A DNA stretch of 6,947 bases from DATAQC01 sp046263055 (GTDB taxonomy: Bacteria > Actinomycetota > Acidimicrobiia > Acidimicrobiales > AC-14): NCBI GenBank assembly GCA_046263055.1, contig JBHELO010000004.1:1-6947 (forward strand), read 5' to 3'. This document shows positions 1-6,181 of this stretch, piece after piece. Below the pieces are notes generated by a model, which was not told the DNA's origin, ran no database searches, and saw only the letters and a program-made list of their open reading frames with translations. The translations under genes and the position numbers were made by a program. Numbering within the stretch: position 1 is the stretch's first letter; every line of letters begins with the position of its first letter.

Positions 1-384
1 GGGGCCATCAACCCCTTCAACGGCGAGGGCATCGCCTACGCCTACGAGACCGGTCGGTTGGCGGCCGACGCCGTGGCCGCCGCCCTGGCCGGCGGCACCG
101 ACGACGTGTCGTCCTACGACCGCCGCCTCCATGAGGAGTACGCCCTCTACTACAAGGTGGCCCGGGCCTTCGTGCGCATCATCGGCCGCCCCGCCCTCAT
201 GCGGGCGCTGGTGGGCACCGGCATGCACAGCCGGACGCTCATGGAGTGGGTGCTCCGGTTCATGGCCAACCTGCTGCGGCCCGACGAGCTGGGCCCCGCC
301 GAGGCCGCCTACAAGGCGGTGGCCGCCATCGCCCGCCTGACCCCCGACCGCCACCTGGCCGAGGCGCCCGCCCTGGCCCGCTGA
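1..384 (+). CDS. Geranylgeranyl reductase family FAD-dependent oxidoreductase, C-terminal part
   Basis: The frame is open from base 1 and ends at TGA 382-384, giving the last 127 residues; the N-terminus with the Rossmann FAD-binding fold lies outside the window. The fragment begins with the family's C-terminal flavin-contact motif (GAINPFNGEGIAYAYETG, residues 1-18), the conserved loop and helix that close over FAD in this group. The rest is a helical tail of roughly 110 residues. Characterised relatives saturate isoprenoid double bonds: archaeal lipid and chlorophyll geranylgeranyl reductases, and mycobacterial MenJ, which reduces one unit of the menaquinone side chain. In an actinomycete a menaquinone-modifying role is the most natural inference, but the substrate cannot be read from this fragment. 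It is followed after 8 bases by the metallopeptidase gene on the same strand, so the two may share a transcript. Family assignment is fairly firm, substrate is not. Confidence 0.85.
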   Translation, partial: GAINPFNGEGIAYAYETGRLAADAVAAALAGGTDDVSSYDRRLHEEYALYYKVARAFVRIIGRPALMRALVGTGMHSRTLMEWVLRFMANLLRPDELGPAEAAYKAVAAIARLTPDRHLAEAPALAR

Positions 385-392
385 ACCGGGTG

Positions 393-734
393 ATGGACGT
401 GCCCGCCGACCGGTTCGAGCACCTCGTGGCCGACGCCCTCGACAGCATCCCCCCCGAACTGGGCCGGCTCATGGACAACGTGTGGGTGCAGGTGGACGAG
501 CAGCGCCGGCCGGGGCTACTGGGCCTCTACGAGGGGGTGCCCCTCACCCGGCGGGACTCGGGGTACGGGGGGATGGTCATGCCCGACCGCATCACCATCT
601 TCCGCCGGCCCATCTGCGCCATGTGCCACTCCGAGGCCCAGATCGTCGCCCAGGTCCGGACCACCGTCGTCCACGAGGTGGCCCACCACTTCGGGATCGA
701 CGACGCCCGCCTGGCCGAGCTCGGCTGGGCGTGA
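393..734 (+). CDS. Metallopeptidase family protein (Zincin_1 / DUF1025 type)
   Basis: This is a 113-residue protein, a normal length for this small cytosolic zincin family. Residues 92-104 (VVHEVAHHFGIDD) contain the HExxH zinc motif (His94, Glu95, His98). Gly101 and Asp104 follow in the HExxHxxGxxD pattern, so Asp104 may be the third metal ligand. The tail DARLAELGW is also typical of the family. A CxxC pair (Cys75, Cys78) just before the motif resembles what I recall from actinobacterial members. There is no signal peptide or membrane segment. Substrate and biological role are not established for the family. ATG 393 gives a start matching relatives; GTG 390 immediately upstream is in frame and equally possible, and there is no convincing Shine-Dalgarno sequence for either. 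The gene lies 8 bases after the reductase gene and ends 7 bases from the oppositely oriented MbtH-family gene. Confidence 0.9.
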   Translation: MDVPADRFEHLVADALDSIPPELGRLMDNVWVQVDEQRRPGLLGLYEGVPLTRRDSGYGGMVMPDRITIFRRPICAMCHSEAQIVAQVRTTVVHEVAHHFGIDDARLAELGWA

Positions 735-741
735 CGACGCA

Positions 742-972
742 CTACCCGTCGGCGCCGGCGCCTTCCTCGGCCGCCATGCGGTCGCGGAGGCTCTTGGGCC
801 GCATGTCGGTCCAGACGCTCTCGACGTAGGCCAGGCACTCGGCCTTGAGGCCCGGCGTCCCAACCGCCGTCCACCCGGCCGGGGTCTCCCGGCCGGCCGG
901 CCAGATGGAGTACTGCTCCTCATGGTTCATGACCACCGTGTAGACGGTGGCGTCCTCGCCGTCGTCGGCCAC
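742..972 (-). CDS. MbtH family protein
   Basis: This small protein (76 residues) carries the full MbtH signature: NHEEQYSIWP at residues 16-25, PAGW at 31-34, CLAYV at 46-50, and WTDMRPKSL at 54-62. The three conserved tryptophans are Trp24, Trp34 and Trp54. MbtH proteins bind the adenylation domains of nonribosomal peptide synthetases and are often needed for their solubility or amino-acid activation. No synthetase is in the window, so this copy is an orphan as far as can be seen and may serve a synthetase elsewhere. The start is GTG 972 because a GAGG-rich ribosome binding site lies just upstream; an in-frame TTG at 1002 would add ten residues but lacks such a site. It runs in the same direction as the phosphatase gene, 63 bases downstream of that gene's stop, and converges on the metallopeptidase gene. 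Confidence 0.93.
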   Translation of the reverse strand: MADDGEDATVYTVVMNHEEQYSIWPAGRETPAGWTAVGTPGLKAECLAYVESVWTDMRPKSLRDRMAAEEGAGADG

Positions 973-975
973 GTT

Positions 976-984
976 CCCCCCCTC
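976..984 (-). promoter_or_regulatory. Ribosome binding site of the MbtH-family gene
   Basis: On the minus strand, GAGG is followed by a run of five more G and then AAC before GTG 972, placing the GAGG core 8 bases from the start codon. It is the strongest Shine-Dalgarno-like sequence in the window and is the reason for choosing GTG 972 over the upstream TTG. Confidence 0.6.
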
Positions 985-1002
985 GCTCCCGGCTCGGGCC
1001 AA

Positions 1003-1041
1003 CGGTAGGCGAGCCGGGCGGGCGACGGCAGCCGCCTACCG
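1003..1041 (-). repeat. 9-bp inverted repeat across the phosphatase stop codon
   Basis: CGGTAGGCG (1003-1011) and CGCCTACCG (1033-1041) are perfect inverted copies separated by 21 bases. GCCG (1013-1016) and CGGC (1026-1029) could extend the stem inside the loop. The TAG stop codon of the phosphatase gene (1036-1038) lies within one arm. In RNA from the minus strand it would form a hairpin between the phosphatase and MbtH-family genes. There is no following U tract, so it is not a classical intrinsic terminator; it could reduce read-through or stabilise the upstream message. Function is inferred only. Confidence 0.5.
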
Positions 1042-2214
1042 GCCCGGCTGCCACTGGAGGAACACCAGGGTGGCGTCGTCGGACAGCTCCGCTCCCCGGT
1101 GGGCCCGCAGGTCCCGGGCGATCCGGCGGAGCACCTCGGCGGCCAGCAGGCCGGCGCCGCTGTACTGCTCCAGGGCGTTGCGGAGGTTGGCCACGCCGAA
1201 CTGCTCCCCCGACTCGGGGCGGGCCTCCACTACCCCGTCGGAGTAGAAGAACAGCCGGTCGCCGGGGCGGAGCACGCACTCCCCTACCTCGGTGATGTCG
1301 ATGCCCAGCCCGAACGGCAGGCACGGCTCGCACCCCAGCTCGGCCACGACCCGGTGGCCCCGCATGAGCATGGGCGGCGGGTGGCCGGCGTTCACCCACC
1401 GGAACCGGCCGGTGCCCACGTCGAGCTGGCTGACGTGGCCGGTGACGAACTCCTCCTGGTCGAACCGTTGCACCAGGGCGTCGTCGATCAGCTCGGCCAC
1501 CACCGTCAGGCCCAGTTGGCGCCGGCGCCCGAAGCGGAAGGCACCGAGGGCCAGCGTGCTGGCCAGGGCCGAGTTCACGCCGTGGCCCATGGCGTCGAAG
1601 ATGGCGAAGTCCAGCACGTCCCCGTTGAGGGAGTAGTCGAAGGCGTCTCCGGCCACCAGGTAGGCGGGTTCCAGGAGGCCGGCGATGGCCAGCTCGGGCG
1701 ACGTGAAACCGAGGGGCGGCAGGAGCATGTCCCACTGCATCTCGGCCGCCAGGTTCATGGGCCGGCGGCGGCGGCGGAGCTCGATGAGGTCGGTGTAGCG
1801 GCCGGCGGTGTGCACCAGGTGGCCGACGAGGAGGCCGAGGTCGGCGGCCAGGCGGAGGATGTCGTCGTCCATGGCGTCGAACCCCAGCTCCAGCACGCCG
1901 ATGCGCTCGGCTCGCTCCCGCACCGGCGTCCACACCCGCCAGCCGTCCTCGGCCTCGGTCACCAGCACCTCCTGGCGCTGGAAGGCCCGCCCGGCCATGG
2001 TGCCCTCGATCTTCACGTCCGGCGGGTCGTCGGGAAGGAGGTCGGTGGCCAGCGCCACCGGCCGGAGCGTCTCCTGCTCGTAGTCGACGACGTAGAGCAC
2101 CAGGTGGTGGCCGCCCGCCTCCGACAGGGCGGCGGCGATGTCGGCGGCCAGCAGGTCGGGGGGCGTGAGCGACGCCCGACGCAGGAGATCGCTCACGATC
2201 TCCGCCCGCTCCAC
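1036..2214 (-). CDS. GAF domain and PP2C-type (SpoIIE/RsbU-like) serine phosphatase
   Basis: The protein has 392 residues. Residues about 20-138 look like a GAF-type sensor domain (YVVDYEQETLRPVA, later IGVLELGF). An arginine-rich linker follows (147-152) with the helix AAEMQWDMLLPP (156-167) that typically precedes SpoIIE-like phosphatase domains. The catalytic domain spans about 170-388 and keeps the metal-binding acidic motifs: AGDAFDY (Asp190, Asp193), DAMGHG (Asp207), YSDGVVEA (Asp326) and SDDATL (Asp379, Asp380). It is therefore probably active. Relatives such as RsbU dephosphorylate anti-sigma-factor antagonists in response to a signal sensed by the N-terminal domain. No STAS antagonist or anti-sigma kinase is present here, so its partner is unknown. 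There are no membrane segments. The start at GTG 2214 lacks a good ribosome binding site; GTG 2196 (residue 7) is an alternative with GGAG a few bases upstream. It lies 145 bases after hemL in the same direction. Confidence 0.92.
   Translation of the reverse strand: MERAEIVSDLLRRASLTPPDLLAADIAAALSEAGGHHLVLYVVDYEQETLRPVALATDLLPDDPPDVKIEGTMAGRAFQRQEVLVTEAEDGWRVWTPVRERAERIGVLELGFDAMDDDILRLAADLGLLVGHLVHTAGRYTDLIELRRRRRPMNLAAEMQWDMLLPPLGFTSPELAIAGLLEPAYLVAGDAFDYSLNGDVLDFAIFDAMGHGVNSALASTLALGAFRFGRRRQLGLTVVAELIDDALVQRFDQEEFVTGHVSQLDVGTGRFRWVNAGHPPPMLMRGHRVVAELGCEPCLPFGLGIDITEVGECVLRPGDRLFFYSDGVVEARPESGEQFGVANLRNALEQYSGAGLLAAEVLRRIARDLRAHRGAELSDDATLVFLQWQPGR
2164..2203 (-). promoter_or_regulatory. 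Two overlapping alternative hairpins in the 5' end of the phosphatase gene
   Basis: GGAGATCG (2184-2191) and CGATCTCC (2196-2203) are perfect 8-base inverted copies around a 4-base loop. CGTGAGCGA (2164-2172) and TCGCTCACG (2189-2197) are perfect 9-base inverted copies around a 16-base loop. The two pairings share bases 2189-2191 and 2196-2197, so they exclude each other in RNA. The first hairpin includes the GGAG and the in-frame GTG 2196 that could serve as an alternative start. The shorter palindrome could also be a DNA operator. It lies within codons 4-17, so a coincidence of coding sequence is possible; the role is inference. Confidence 0.4.
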
Positions 2215-2281
2215 GGGCGGCGAGCCTACGGGATTGCCCGCGGTGTGCCGGTCGGCGGGTCAGGCGGCAGGCGCAGGACGG

Positions 2282-2339
2282 CGGTTCCCGACGACGGCGG
2301 GCGACGGGGGCGGTCCCCGACGACGGCGGGCGACGGGGG
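2282..2339. repeat. 29-bp tandem duplication between hemL and the phosphatase gene
   Basis: Two adjacent 29-base units (2282-2310 and 2311-2339) differ at one position only (T2286 versus C2315). Each begins CGGT(T/C)CCCGACGACGG and ends in a run of five G. Each unit can fold into an imperfect hairpin, CCCG with CGGG and an inner CG with CG, separated by an A-A mismatch. The repeat fills much of the spacer (2215-2359) between the hemL stop and the phosphatase start. No T tract follows, so it is not a standard terminator. Apart from this pair the spacer shows no clear promoter or gene. Confidence 0.85.
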
Positions 2340-2359
2340 GCGCCTCCGGGTGCCGGCCG

Positions 2360-3622
2360 TCAGGGGGCGGCCACCGCCCGGGCGGCGGCGGCGGCCAGGT
2401 CGGCGGTGCGCTCCAGCTCGTCCTTGGTGTGGGCCAGGCTGGGGAAGACCGCCTCGAAGGGGCTGGGGGCCAGGGCCACGCCCCGGGCCAATAGCTCGGT
2501 GAAGAACCGGGCGTAGCGGGCGCCGTCTGCGGCCTTGGCCGACTCGTAGTCGGTGGGCGGGGTGTCGGCGAAGAAGAGCCCGAGCAGGGGTCCCGCCACC
2601 GGGACCTGCACGGCGAGGCCGGCCTCGCCGATCACCGCCGCCAGCCACCCGGCGAGCTGGGCGGCCCGGCCCGACAGCCGGGTGTAGGCCGCCTCGTCCA
2701 GCAGGTCGAGCACGGCCAGGCCGGCGGCGGTGGCCAACGGGTTCCCCGACAGGGTGCCCGCCTGGTACACGGGCCCGTCGGGGGCGAGCACGTCCATGAC
2801 GTCGGACCGGCCCCCGAAGGCGGCGAGGGGCAGGCCGCCGCCGATGACCTTGCCCAGGCAGGTGAGGTCGGGCGACACCCCGAACGCACCCTGGGCGCCG
2901 CCCGGGCCCAGACGGAAACCGGTGATCACCTCGTCGAACACGAGGAGCGCCCCGGCCCGGTCGCACGCCGCCCGCAGTCCCTCGAGGAACCCGGGGACGG
3001 GCGGCACCAGGCCCATGTTGGCGGCCACCGGTTCCACGATCACCGCGGCCACGTCGTCGCCCACCTCGGGCACCCGGTTGTACGGCACGACCACGGTGTC
3101 GGCCACCGCCGCCGGGGGCACGCCGGCCGAGCCCGGGATGCCCAGGGTGGCCAGGCCGCTCCCCCCGGCGGCCAACAGCGTGTCGGCGTGGCCGTGGTAG
3201 CAGCCGGCGAAGGCCACGATGCGGCGGCGGCCGGTGAAGCCCCGGGCCACCCGCACCGCGGTCATGGCCGCCTCGGTACCGCTGTTGACCAGGCGCACCT
3301 TCTGGCAGGACGGCACCCGGGCCCGGATGGCCTCCGCCAGCAGCACCTCCCGCTCGGTGGGGGCACCGAACGACGTGCCGCCGGCGGCCGCCGCCTGCAC
3401 CGCCTCCACCACCTTCGGATGAGCGTGGCCGAGGATGGACGCTCCCCACGACTGCACGTAGTCCGTATAGCGCCGGCCCTCGACGTCCCACACGTAGGCG
3501 CCTTCGGCCCGGGCCACGAAGTAGGGCGTGCCCCCGACTCTGCCGAAGGCCCGCACCGGCGAGTCGACGCCACCGGGGATGACGCCCTTGGCCCGGGCGA
3601 ACAGCTCCTGGTTGGTTGCCAC
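2360..3622 (-). CDS. hemL: Glutamate-1-semialdehyde 2,1-aminomutase
   Basis: This PLP enzyme converts glutamate-1-semialdehyde to 5-aminolevulinate, the first committed tetrapyrrole precursor of the C5 pathway. The 420-residue protein matches usual HemL length. Visible landmarks are GVDSPVRAF near the N-terminus (about 19-27), NSGTEA for PLP phosphate binding (about 113-118), YHGHAD (142-147), DEVITGFR with Asp230 contacting the PLP ring nitrogen, LGKVIGGGLP with Lys258 as the Schiff-base lysine, and GTLSGNPLA (289-297). GTG 3622 was chosen because it gives the family N-terminus VATNQELFARA. Upstream starts up to 3745 would add 41 residues that overlap hemB and look like out-of-frame sequence. 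The start lies 2 bases after the hemB stop, with the hemB TGA and the following GG forming TGAGG directly against the start codon. Translational coupling to hemB is therefore likely. Confidence 0.97.
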   Translation of the reverse strand: MATNQELFARAKGVIPGGVDSPVRAFGRVGGTPYFVARAEGAYVWDVEGRRYTDYVQSWGASILGHAHPKVVEAVQAAAAGGTSFGAPTEREVLLAEAIRARVPSCQKVRLVNSGTEAAMTAVRVARGFTGRRRIVAFAGCYHGHADTLLAAGGSGLATLGIPGSAGVPPAAVADTVVVPYNRVPEVGDDVAAVIVEPVAANMGLVPPVPGFLEGLRAACDRAGALLVFDEVITGFRLGPGGAQGAFGVSPDLTCLGKVIGGGLPLAAFGGRSDVMDVLAPDGPVYQAGTLSGNPLATAAGLAVLDLLDEAAYTRLSGRAAQLAGWLAAVIGEAGLAVQVPVAGPLLGLFFADTPPTDYESAKAADGARYARFFTELLARGVALAPSPFEAVFPSLAHTKDELERTADLAAAAARAVAAP

Positions 3623-3624
3623 CC

Positions 3625-4614
3625 TCAGCCCGTCGCCAGACCGGCTTCGGCCAGCTCCCGGGCCAGGTAGGTGAGGATGACGTCCGCTCCCGCCCGCTTG
3701 ATGGCGGCCACGTGCTCCAGGGCCACCGCCGGGCCGTCCACCCATCCACGCTCGGCCGCCGCCTTGATCATGGCGTACTCGCCGGACACGTGGTAGGCGG
3801 CCACCGGCACGTCCACCATGGCGGCCACCGACGCGATCACGTCAAGGTAGGACAGGGCGGGCTTGACCATGACCATGTCCGCCCCCTCGGCCACGTCCAG
3901 GGCCACCTCGGCCCGCGCCTCCCGGCGGTTGCGGCCATCCTGCTGGTAGGCCCGGCGGTCGCCGCCGGCGGCGATGGTGACGTCCACCGCATCCCGGAAC
4001 GGGCCGTACAGGGCGGAGGCGAACTTGGCGGCGTAGGCGAGGATGGCGACCGCCGGGTGACCGGCGCCGTCGAGGGCGGCCCGGATGGTGGCCACCTGGC
4101 CGTCCATCATGCCGGAGGGGGCCACCACGTCGGTCCCCGCCTCCGCCTGGGCGACGGCCACCCTGGCGTACCGCTCCAGAGTGGCGTCGTTGTCGACGGT
4201 GCCGTCGGCGGCCAGCACGCCGCAGTGACCATGGTCGGTGTACTCGTCGAGGCAGAGGTCGGCCATGACCACCATGGCGTCGCCCACCTCGTCCCGAACG
4301 TCCGCCAGGGCCACCTGCACGATGCCGTCGGGGTCCCATGCCCCCGACCCCTCCGGGTCCTTGGCCTCGGGCACGCCGAACAGGACGAGCCCCGGGATGC
4401 CGAGGCCGGCCAGGGCTCGCGCCTCCTTGCGCAGCGACTCCCGCGTGTGCTGCACCACTCCGGGCATGGACGCCACCGGCTCGGGGTCGCGAATGCCTTC
4501 CCGAACGAACAGGGGCGCCACCAGGTCGTCCACCGACAGCCGGGTCTCCGCCACCAGGCGGCGGAGGGCGGGCGTCCGCCGCAGCCGCCGCATACGCCGG
4601 GCCGGATAGCTCAT
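3625..4614 (-). CDS. hemB: Delta-aminolevulinic acid dehydratase (porphobilinogen synthase)
   Basis: The enzyme condenses two 5-aminolevulinates into porphobilinogen and usually acts as a cytosolic octamer. The 329-residue protein has the family's arginine-rich arm RRLRRTPALRRL (9-20). Both active-site lysines are present: Lys197 in YAAKFAS and Lys251 in VMVKPALSYLD, the Schiff-base lysine. The metal loop reads CLDEYTDHGHCG, with Cys121, Asp123 and Cys131. The middle ligand position is Asp rather than the Cys of the fully zinc-type site, so the metal site is mixed. ATG 4614 gives the expected N-terminus; a start at 4743 would add 43 residues overlapping the upstream gene. There is no Shine-Dalgarno sequence, but the start lies 10 bases after the cobA-hemD stop, so translation probably relies on reinitiation or coupling. 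It is followed by hemL after 2 bases. Confidence 0.97.
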   Translation of the reverse strand: MSYPARRMRRLRRTPALRRLVAETRLSVDDLVAPLFVREGIRDPEPVASMPGVVQHTRESLRKEARALAGLGIPGLVLFGVPEAKDPEGSGAWDPDGIVQVALADVRDEVGDAMVVMADLCLDEYTDHGHCGVLAADGTVDNDATLERYARVAVAQAEAGTDVVAPSGMMDGQVATIRAALDGAGHPAVAILAYAAKFASALYGPFRDAVDVTIAAGGDRRAYQQDGRNRREARAEVALDVAEGADMVMVKPALSYLDVIASVAAMVDVPVAAYHVSGEYAMIKAAAERGWVDGPAVALEHVAAIKRAGADVILTYLARELAEAGLATG

Positions 4615-4624
4615 GGCGCCGATG

Positions 4625-6157
4625 CTACGGGGCGGGGCGGCCGTCGGCCGGCGGCCAGCAGGCGGCCAGCGCCCCGACCAGGCCGTCGATCGTGGCCTCG
4701 GCTGCCACCGTCGCCACCTCGAGCCCTCGTCGCCGGGCGGCATCGGCGGTCACCGGGCCGATGCAGCCCACCACCGGCGGCGTGGCGCCCGCCCCGGCGG
4801 CGTCCACCCAGGCGTCCACGGTGGACGCCGACGTGAAGGCGATGGCGTCGGCCGTGGCCGCCCGCGCCACGGCGTCGGGGCCGAGCGGCGCAGGGACCGT
4901 CCGGTAGGCCTCCACCACGTCCACCTCCCAGCCCTTGGCGGCCAGGCCCTCGGCCAGCGTCGCCCGAGCGACGGCCGACTGGGGCAGCAGCACGCGCCCG
5001 CCGCCGGCGGGGGCCGACGGGTACGCCTCCACCAGCGCCTCGGCCACCGCCCGCCGGGGGACGACGTCCGCCCGCACCCCCCGGGCGGCCAGGGCGTCGG
5101 CCGTGGCCGCTCCCACCGCCGCCACCGCCACGCCGCCCAGCGCCCGGGCGTCGGGCAGGTGGGCGAACAGCCGCTCCACGGCGTTGGCCGACGTGAACGC
5201 CACCCAGTCGTAGCGGGGCTCCTGCTCCTCGGCGCGGGAGCCGTGCCCGGCGCGCCCGGCGCGCCACACGACGCCGAGGCGGGCGGCGGCCCCGGCCAGG
5301 GCGGCGCCCCCGTCGGCGGGACCGACGATCTTGATGGTGGGGATCACCACCGCCTCGGCCCCGGCCCGGTCCAGGGCGGCGGCCAGCCCCGACGCCTGCG
5401 CCGCCGCCCGGGTGATCACCACCCGCCGGCCGAGGAGGGGCCGACGCTCGAACCACACCAGCTCCAGGCCGGCCACCGCGCCGATCACGATCGTCACCGG
5501 CGGCTCCAGGTCCACGCCGCCCAACTCGGCCAGCGTGGTACGCACCGTGTGCTGGTCGGGACGGGTCCCCCACCGCACGGCCGCCACCGGCGTGGACGGC
5601 GACCGGCCCCCGTCCATCAGGCGGCGGGCGATCTCGGCCCGGTGGGCCACGCCCATGAGCACCACCACAGTCCCGCCCACCCGGGCCAGCGACTCCCAGT
5701 CCACGGCGTCGTCGGGGTTGTGGCGGCTGTGGCCGGTGACCACCGTGAACGAGGTGGAGAGGCCCCGGTGGGTCACGGGGATGCCGGCGTACGCAGGCAC
5801 GGCCACCGCCGACGTGATGCCGGGCACCACCTGGAAAGGCACCCCGGCGTTCCGCAGGGCCTCGGCCTCCTCGCCTCCCCGGCCGAAGACGAACGGGTCG
5901 CCCCCCTTGAGCCGCACCACCTCCAGCCCCGCCCGCCCCCGCTCCACCAGCACGGCGTTGATGGCGTCCTGGGCAACGGGTCCCCCGGGCGACTTCCCCA
6001 CGTCCACCCGCTCCGCCCCGGCCGGCGCCAGGTCGAGCAGCGACGCCTCGGCCAGGCGGTCGTGCACCACCACGTCGGCCCGGGCCAACACCTCCGCCCC
6101 TCGCACGGTGAGCAGGCCGGGGTCGCCGGGGCCGGCCCCCACCAGCCACACCGTCAC
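4625..6157 (-). CDS. cobA-hemD: Fused uroporphyrinogen-III C-methyltransferase and uroporphyrinogen-III synthase
   Basis: This is a two-domain protein of 510 residues. The CobA half (1 to about 240) is a SAM-dependent methyltransferase that converts uroporphyrinogen III to precorrin-2. Landmarks are VGAGPGDPGLLT (6-17), HDRLAE (32-37), RLKGGDPFVFGRGGEE (82-97) and PGITSA with AGIPVTHRG (112-132). The HemD half (about 243-500) cyclises hydroxymethylbilane to uroporphyrinogen III. It shows RRVVITRA (244-251), FTSANAVERLF (321-331), VGAATADAL (348-356), LLPQS (390-394) and FTSASTVDAW (441-450). One chain thus covers ring closure and the first step towards siroheme and cobalamin. GTG 6157 was chosen because it starts right at the methyltransferase fold and has GAGGA 7 bases upstream; GTG 6211 would add 18 basic, low-complexity residues. 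HemD has an apparent extra segment of about 20 residues near 296-316. The gene lies between hemC (109 bases) and hemB (10 bases). Confidence 0.96.
   Translation of the reverse strand: MTVWLVGAGPGDPGLLTVRGAEVLARADVVVHDRLAEASLLDLAPAGAERVDVGKSPGGPVAQDAINAVLVERGRAGLEVVRLKGGDPFVFGRGGEEAEALRNAGVPFQVVPGITSAVAVPAYAGIPVTHRGLSTSFTVVTGHSRHNPDDAVDWESLARVGGTVVVLMGVAHRAEIARRLMDGGRSPSTPVAAVRWGTRPDQHTVRTTLAELGGVDLEPPVTIVIGAVAGLELVWFERRPLLGRRVVITRAAAQASGLAAALDRAGAEAVVIPTIKIVGPADGGAALAGAAARLGVVWRAGRAGHGSRAEEQEPRYDWVAFTSANAVERLFAHLPDARALGGVAVAAVGAATADALAARGVRADVVPRRAVAEALVEAYPSAPAGGGRVLLPQSAVARATLAEGLAAKGWEVDVVEAYRTVPAPLGPDAVARAATADAIAFTSASTVDAWVDAAGAGATPPVVGCIGPVTADAARRRGLEVATVAAEATIDGLVGALAACWPPADGRPAP
5246..5263. 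repeat. 9-bp tandem duplication inside the HemD domain
   Basis: CCCGGCGCG occurs twice in direct succession (5246-5254 and 5255-5263). On the minus strand it encodes the repeated tripeptide RAG-RAG inside the apparently inserted segment of the HemD domain. The unit is a multiple of three, so the frame is kept, as expected for slippage expansion in a surface loop. Confidence 0.7.
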
Positions 6158-6164
6158 GCCGCCG

Positions 6165-6169
6165 TCCTC
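6165..6169 (-). promoter_or_regulatory. Ribosome binding site of cobA-hemD
   Basis: On the minus strand GAGGA lies 7 bases before GTG 6157. This spacing supports GTG 6157 over the in-frame GTG 6211, which has only a poor match upstream. Confidence 0.5.
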
Positions 6170-6181
6170 GCGCCCGCCGCC

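Noticed and set aside
735..741. Bidirectional terminator between the convergent metallopeptidase and MbtH-family genes
   Set aside because: Only 7 bases separate the stop codons and no inverted repeat with a T tract is visible at the junction.
2282..2339. CRISPR array
   Set aside because: There are only two directly adjacent units without spacers; a CRISPR array needs several repeats separated by unique spacers.
1099..2502. Plus-strand open frame of 467 codons opposite the phosphatase
   Set aside because: It is the antisense shadow of a clear GAF-PP2C gene and resembles no protein family I know.
3623..3745. N-terminal extension of HemL by 41 residues
   Set aside because: It overlaps hemB coding sequence, is low complexity, and precedes the conserved HemL N-terminus; GTG 3622 fits family length.
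2226..3749. Minus-strand open frame of 507 codons overlapping hemL in another frame
   Set aside because: The composition is arginine, glycine and proline repeats, and it shares its span with the intact hemL frame.
4615..4743. N-terminal extension of HemB by 43 residues
   Set aside because: It overlaps the 3' end of cobA-hemD in another frame, and the residues are basic and low complexity. ATG 4614 gives the normal N-terminus.
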